Part shown: positions 5,203-8,673 of the stretch, piece by piece | Layout: each line of letters opens with the position of its first letter | Position numbering within the stretch: position 1 is the stretch's first letter | Source of the DNA: Spirochaetaceae bacterium | GTDB lineage: Bacteria > Spirochaetota > Spirochaetia > Sphaerochaetales > Sphaerochaetaceae | Reading direction: 5' to 3' | Assembly (NCBI GenBank): GCA_003454065.1 | Contig: DMKZ01000120.1 | Location: 1-8,673 of the forward strand | DNA length: 8,673 nt | Position numbers and translations under genes: made by a program | The notes under the pieces: model-generated | Database searches by the model: none | What the model was told of the DNA's origin: nothing | Seen by the model: the letters and a program-made list of their open reading frames with translations, nothing else

Positions 5203-7336
5203 ATGATGAAAAGATTTTTGTCTTGTGCGATTTTCCTTGTTGCTATTGCGTCTCTTTTCGCAATCTCGTGCGCTTTGGGGGCGAATGAGGGCAGCTCTGG
5301 AAACAATGGGAATACTAATTCGAATGGCAGTTCGAATGGCAATACGAACGGATCGGACGCTTATTTATGGTGCGGATACGAGCACGCCGGTTGCAGCTAA
5401 CAGTTTTAATTCGGCTTATACGAACTTTGCGAAATATGACGGCGAAGGAGCACAGATTTCCGATGCACAGCTGAACAGCGCGAATAAGACGATTGAGTCT
5501 AATTCCGGACGTCCTCTCCATATTTTCTTCGATCTCGATGATGACCAGACGGTCGAAGTCTATAAGGGAACAGGTTATGTTTTTAAGATAAGCTCGACCG
5601 TGAACGGAAACGACGATGTTGTTGAAAGAGGGCTTTGGCTTAGGGAGCTGAATGGCGAATTGGGCTTCAACATAGGCAAAGTCGAGCAGAACGATGATGA
5701 TGAGATATGCGTCGTATGGGGTGGCGAGCATTATACGCAGGCTAGAATCGATAAGATAAAGGCCGATGCGGATAATTCCAGCAATCCGAACGATCAATAC
5801 GAATGGATGGAAGAGTATCAGATCTATAATAACGAATTGAAAACTCTGACCGGTGTCTATGATGCCGCTAACGCAGGCGAAGTCCTTGAAGCGATCACGT
5901 CGGGATTGATAAAACCCTCCGTTCTCGATATGGGGTCCTATACTTATGATTCCGCATCAAAAAAATACGTGAATGGGAAGGTGAAGGCCACATTTGATTC
6001 CAATGGCGACATAAGGGTTCTTGAAACCGATGAGGTGAAGATATATTTCATTTTCAGCGATAAGAATTCGTCTCTTACAGCTCCTCCTGTTCAGGAAAGT
6101 CATACCAGCGGGTCTGTAGAATATACCAAAAGCGAAGTTAATGCCGAGCAGTTCAAGATATGGAACAATGTGTTTTCAAATGCCTATTCTACGAGCGACT
6201 TGTGGTATTCGGGGACGAAGGGTGCGAGCAACTTGACGTTTACCGTGAATAGAAACACGTATGTCAGCGAAAACGGAAACGTTGCCGAGAAGCCGTTTAC
6301 AAGCAAGTATTTCAGGATAACCACCCAGAATCAGAGCGGAACCGACGGCGGAAGGAAGAACGGCACCAATTACACCGATTTTTCGAAGATATGCCGTTTG
6401 GATTGGATTGACGACAAATTATCATCGGGCGAGGCTTTGCTCGCGCGCACCAACGATCAGGGTGAAGGCAACAATGTCGGAAACATATTCACTGAGTATG
6501 AGTATGCTAAATTTAGCAATTTGAACGAATCGCAGAGCAAGACCAAGGAAACCGACAGCTATGAGACATGGGAGCAGATTTGGAAACTTGGAGCAGTCGA
6601 CGACATGATTTACGGTAGTGCCGGATATACCGGGACGTTGCTCGCTAAGATGTGCGGAAAATATGATGGTATCATTGATGGCGTGAGGCTGACTAACGGA
6701 AAGGATTTCAATTCGGAAGACTTGATTTCCGTTTCCAGATTCAATGGCAGCAGCTATGAAGATATTGAGCCGGATCAGGACTACATTACGGACATCAAGA
6801 ACTTCACTTACAAAAACGGGTGGTATGAGGCGACGCACGAGGGCGAATTGCATTCCTGCAAGCTTGCCGGTTATAACAATTACAAGGATTTGAAAAAGGA
6901 CAATTGGGATTGGGAACAGGAGAAGAATAATTGTTCGGTCGGCTCGTATGCCGTGATGACCAAGCAGCAGTTTATAGATCACTTGAATAAGGATCATGCC
7001 GACATGCTGGCTTTCTACAAATGCACTGCTGAAGAATGGATTGACAGCGATAAACTCAACTTCTGGAAATATGATGGTGGCATGGACTGCGGTCCGGCGA
7101 AGTATGCTCATACCAAGACCAAATTCAGGGAAAAATACAAATTGGCCTTTGACGAGCAAGGCAGGCTGAGAGAAGTTGATTTCGGCGATTACACGTATCA
7201 TAGCGCGACCAACGATAAGGAAGAGTACTTTGAATCTGATCCTAATCCCAGAAGCGTCAGGCAATACAGGTTCGATTACGGCTTGTCTGTTCCGAACTAC
7301 TTCATGAAGCCGTGCAACGGACAGGATCTTCAATAG
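5203..7336 (+). CDS. Large putative lipoprotein, function unknown, with apparent frameshift near 5356
   Basis: Translation starts at ATG 5203 (or 5206) behind AAGGGGTG (5193-5200). It begins with a lipoprotein signal peptide: MMKRF, a hydrophobic core and FAIS-Cys23, a relaxed spirochaete-type lipobox. A low-complexity Asn/Ser/Gly linker (residues about 28-50) follows, as in surface lipoproteins. That frame stops at 5400 after 65 codons, while the other forward frame is open to TAG 7334-7336. The two join naturally if one G of the GG at 5356-5357 is removed: NGS then TLIYGADTSTPVAANSF. The product would be about 710 residues. The body is acidic, rich in Asn, Asp, Tyr and Trp, with no further membrane segment. 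I do not recognise a domain. Two stretches (about YTYDSASKKY...FDSNGDIRVLETDEV and FDEQGRLREVDFGDYTYHSA) look alike and may mark an old duplication. Sequencing error, true pseudogene and on/off variation are all possible. Confidence 0.7.
5310..5357 (+). repeat. Degenerate 12-bp tandem repeats in the lipoprotein linker
   Basis: Units TTCGAATGGCAG, TTCGAATGGCAA and TACGAACGGATC follow one another and encode the NSNGSSNGNTNGS linker just before the apparent frameshift. Gain or loss of 12-bp units would keep the frame, so they do not themselves explain the shift, but the tract is repeat-prone. Confidence 0.5.
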
Positions 7337-7386
7337 GATGCTCGAAGTCTGAATTGAGATAGCAGGCTTCTTAAAGACAAATCATC

Positions 7387-7414
7387 GCACCGTCCTTTTG
7401 GGCGGTGTTTTTTT
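7387..7414 (+). terminator. Intrinsic terminator after the lipoprotein gene
   Basis: CACCGTCC (7388-7395), loop TTTT, GGGCGGTG (7400-7407) form an 8-bp GC-rich stem with one U.G pair, followed directly by seven T (7408-7414). It lies 51 bp after the lipoprotein stop and has the classic Rho-independent form. Confidence 0.93.
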
Positions 7415-7637
7415 GACGTAGCCTTGTGTTTTTGCGGAAATATGGTGTATGCCTATTAGGAATTTTTGCCTAAAACGGCAAATTTATCGAATAGAAAACG
7501 AAATGATTGAAAGACAGCTGTGTTTGGACAAGCTTAAGCATAGGATGTGGAACGACTCCATGAAACGACGTATCTGAATGTTCGTAGCGGCATGTAGTTT
7601 TTCTTTTCTCGTGGTAGGCTGAAACGATGTGGTTTTC
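7415..7637. other. Intergenic stretch with no supported gene
   Basis: Between the terminator and the next promoter I see no gene with a credible start and coding signature on either strand. A weak hairpin TTTGCC-TAAAAC-GGCAAA spans 7465-7482, with no T-tract. A 24-codon frame at 7503-7577 has no ribosome binding site and no recognisable product. Confidence 0.5.
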
Positions 7638-7666
7638 TTGCATAGTTTTCAGAATGGTTTTAAAAT
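7638..7666 (+). promoter_or_regulatory. Probable promoter of the BRO/Fic pseudogene
   Basis: TTGCAT (7638-7643), a 17-bp spacer and TAAAAT (7661-7666, 5 of 6) would start a transcript near 7673, giving a leader of about 58 nt. The 10-bp direct repeat TTTTCAGAAT occurs at 7646-7655 inside the spacer and again at 7697-7706 in the leader, a possible pair of regulator sites. Confidence 0.5.
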
Positions 7667-7730
7667 TTATCCCAAAGTTGTTTTTTAGATTGCAGATTTT
7701 CAGAATTGTCCTAAGAGGGTGTCAGGCGGT

Positions 7731-8430
7731 ATGAAATTGAAAACAGTTGAAAAAGATAACAAGAACGAGGATGTCAAGAAGATGTCAACGCGTTTTTTCG
7801 ATGATTTTCGCTTGCGCGCAGTTTGCGAAGAATCCGCTGGAAAGTGGTATTTTTCCGTTCTTGACATCATCGGCATTTTAAATAACGAGAAGTCTTATGA
7901 GAAATGCAGGAACTATTGGAAGTATCTCAAGACGAGATTGAAGAGGAACGGATCTCAGTTGGTTAGTGCCACTACCCAACTCAAAATCACAGCATCGGAT
8001 GGCAAGAGGTATATGAGCGATGTCCTTGATTCCGACGGTGTCGCATCAGCTGACGAAATCGTTTCTCAGCAGCAAAAGCGCACCTTTCCTTGATTGGTTC
8101 TTGTATAGTGAAGAGAGCATCGACGGCAGGGCAGGCAGGATCTGGCTCGACATGATATTCCGAAAGAGGCTGAAGAAATGCGTTGATTGGAGCAAGGTAG
8201 ATAAGCATGCCTATTTGGAGGCCATGTCGGAAAGCGTTTACGATCCGTCAGCGATAAAGACCTTGCTGGCTTCTTCGCTTTCCGACAGCATCAACGATGT
8301 GAGCTTTTTCATGAAGGGCATCGACTATTCATACTATTACGAGGAAAACCGACCGGCTGCCTGCGCTTTGACTGCTCGCATAGTTTTTTCTGGCGAATTA
8401 GCAAGCCCTAGTAGCAACCGAACTCCTTAA
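7731..8430 (+). pseudogene. BRO-type antirepressor domain fused to Fic domain, frameshifted and internally deleted
   Basis: The first frame, from ATG 7731 behind AAGAGGG (GTG 7719 is an alternative), encodes a BRO/DinD-like N-domain: FFDDFRLRAVCEESAGKWYF, SVLDIIGILN, NYWKYLKTRLKRNGSQLV, LKITASDGKRYMSDVLDSDGV. It ends at TGA 8091-8093. The next frame continues the protein from about 8040-8075 (KSAPFLDWFLYSEESIDG), implying one extra base. It then jumps to the C-terminal half of a Fic protein: RAGRIWLD, VDWSKVDKHAYLEAM, SINDVSFFMKGIDYSYYYEE. In intact Fic proteins HPFxxGNGR directly precedes xxRIWLD. Here the roughly 90 residues holding the AMP-transfer site, including HPFxxGN, are missing between SIDG (8116-8127) and RAGR (8128-8139). 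Family similarity ends near 8349 and the frame then runs through unrelated sequence to TAA 8428-8430. It cannot be an active AMP-transferase. Confidence 0.82.
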
Positions 8431-8454
8431 TACACCTCACAAGGCGTTCGCCAG
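8390..8454. repeat. Short inverted repeat downstream of the Fic remnant
   Basis: CTGGCGAA (8390-8397) and TTCGCCAG (8447-8454) are perfect 8-bp inverted repeats 49 nt apart, straddling the end of the pseudogene frame. CAAGGCGTTC (8440-8449) also has a perfect 10-bp complement at 8615-8624. Together with the element at 8502-8670 this makes 8390-8673 unusually rich in inverted repeats and without a gene. Confidence 0.35.
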
Positions 8455-8501
8455 CCAAGGCACTTTTTAGGCCTCAAATTCAACTCTTTGATCTTATCGA
8501 A

Positions 8502-8670
8502 GTTTTTTCAAAACTCCTTCCTTCACGCTGTTCGGATCTCGGTGCAAGCCGCAAGTCCTGCGGATTCCTCTTTGAAACGGGCATATGCACAAAGTATTAG
8601 CCCGTTTCGGAGAGGAACGCCTTGCGCCGGAATAGGCTTCGCAACGTCTTGAAATTAGTTTTGAAAAAAC
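8502..8670. repeat. 169-bp imperfect palindromic element, MITE or structured RNA
   Basis: The ends GTTTTTTCAAAACT (8502-8515) and AGTTTTGAAAAAAC (8657-8670) are perfect 14-bp inverted repeats. Inside, CGGTGCAAG (8540-8548) pairs with CTTGCGCCG (8621-8629) with one U.G. CCGCA-AGTCC-TGCGG (8549-8563) makes a small hairpin. 8565-8582 pairs with 8600-8617 as an 18-bp stem (core GAAACGGGC/GCCCGTTTC) with two U.G pairs and a 17-nt loop. The resulting fold is a closing stem, a three-way junction and a long apical stem. It has no open frame. It could be a small mobile palindrome or a non-coding RNA; strand is undetermined because the U.G pairs are described for plus-strand RNA only. Confidence 0.6.
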
Positions 8671-8673
8671 CTC

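Noticed and set aside
6422..7333. 303-codon open frame on the minus strand
   Set aside because: It lies fully antisense to the lipoprotein frame, has no signature motif, and reads as a shadow produced by codon bias of the sense gene.
7465..7482. Hairpin TTTGCC/GGCAAA as a terminator
   Set aside because: Only six pairs and no following T-tract; the strong terminator at 7387-7414 already ends the upstream gene.
7503..7577. 24-codon frame MIERQLCLDKLKH...
   Set aside because: No ribosome binding site, no leaderless promoter at the right distance, and no recognisable sequence.
1..8673. CRISPR array, tRNA or rRNA genes
   Set aside because: No regularly spaced direct repeats of CRISPR type and no cloverleaf or rRNA-like sequence were seen on either strand.

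Overview
The window reads as bacterial chromosome of medium GC content. The best guess is a host-associated spirochaete (Treponema-like). The support is a large lipoprotein whose relaxed lipobox (FAIS-Cys followed by a Gly/Ser/Asn-rich linker) fits spirochaetal rules, plus a BRO-Fic type gene and a short pyrC of a kind I associate with spirochaetes and Firmicutes. No rRNA, tRNA or other phylogenetic marker is present, so this is tentative.

Layout. (1) 1-812, minus strand: the N-terminal two thirds of rarA, an AAA+ replication/recombination ATPase; its 3' end lies outside the window. (2) 813-1203: divergent intergenic region with the rarA promoter, one solo repeat end and one complete 165-bp MITE-like element (copy A). 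(3) 1204-2253: pyrC, dihydroorotase. (4) 2379-4226: a two-gene operon of an AAA_14/DUF4143 ATPase and a YqiA-like alpha/beta hydrolase, closed by a 101-bp inverted copy of the same MITE-like family (copy B). (5) 4382-5112: a complete IS1595-family element (IS1016-like size) with matching ends and a perfect 8-bp target duplication, but a dead transposase. (6) 5203-7336: a large lipoprotein gene broken by one apparent single-base frameshift, followed by a strong intrinsic terminator. (7) 7638-8430: a BRO-type antirepressor/Fic fusion pseudogene, frameshifted and lacking its Fic catalytic core. (8) 8431-8673: no gene, but dense inverted repeats, including a 169-bp element predicted to fold into a multi-stem RNA.

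The core genes (rarA, pyrC) are housekeeping: rescue of stalled replication forks and the third step of pyrimidine synthesis. Everything around them looks like accessory sequence under decay and small-element invasion. Two copies of one MITE-like family, in opposite orientation, bracket pyrC and the ATPase-hydrolase operon.

The most notable signals are three. First, three unrelated genes (rarA, the ATPase, the IS transposase) share a promoter geometry of TTGAxx, 17 bp, a -10 box, then ATG only 6-7 nt later with no Shine-Dalgarno, which predicts leaderless mRNAs; the other genes have Shine-Dalgarno-like sequences. Second, MITE copy B is shorter than copy A by exactly the 64 bp separating a TCGAA direct repeat in A. 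Third, the hairpin element at the right edge keeps its pairing through G.U wobbles, which suggests an RNA rather than only a DNA palindrome. I see no defence system, CRISPR array or secretion cluster; the ATPase-hydrolase pair is the only candidate for an uncharacterised functional unit.
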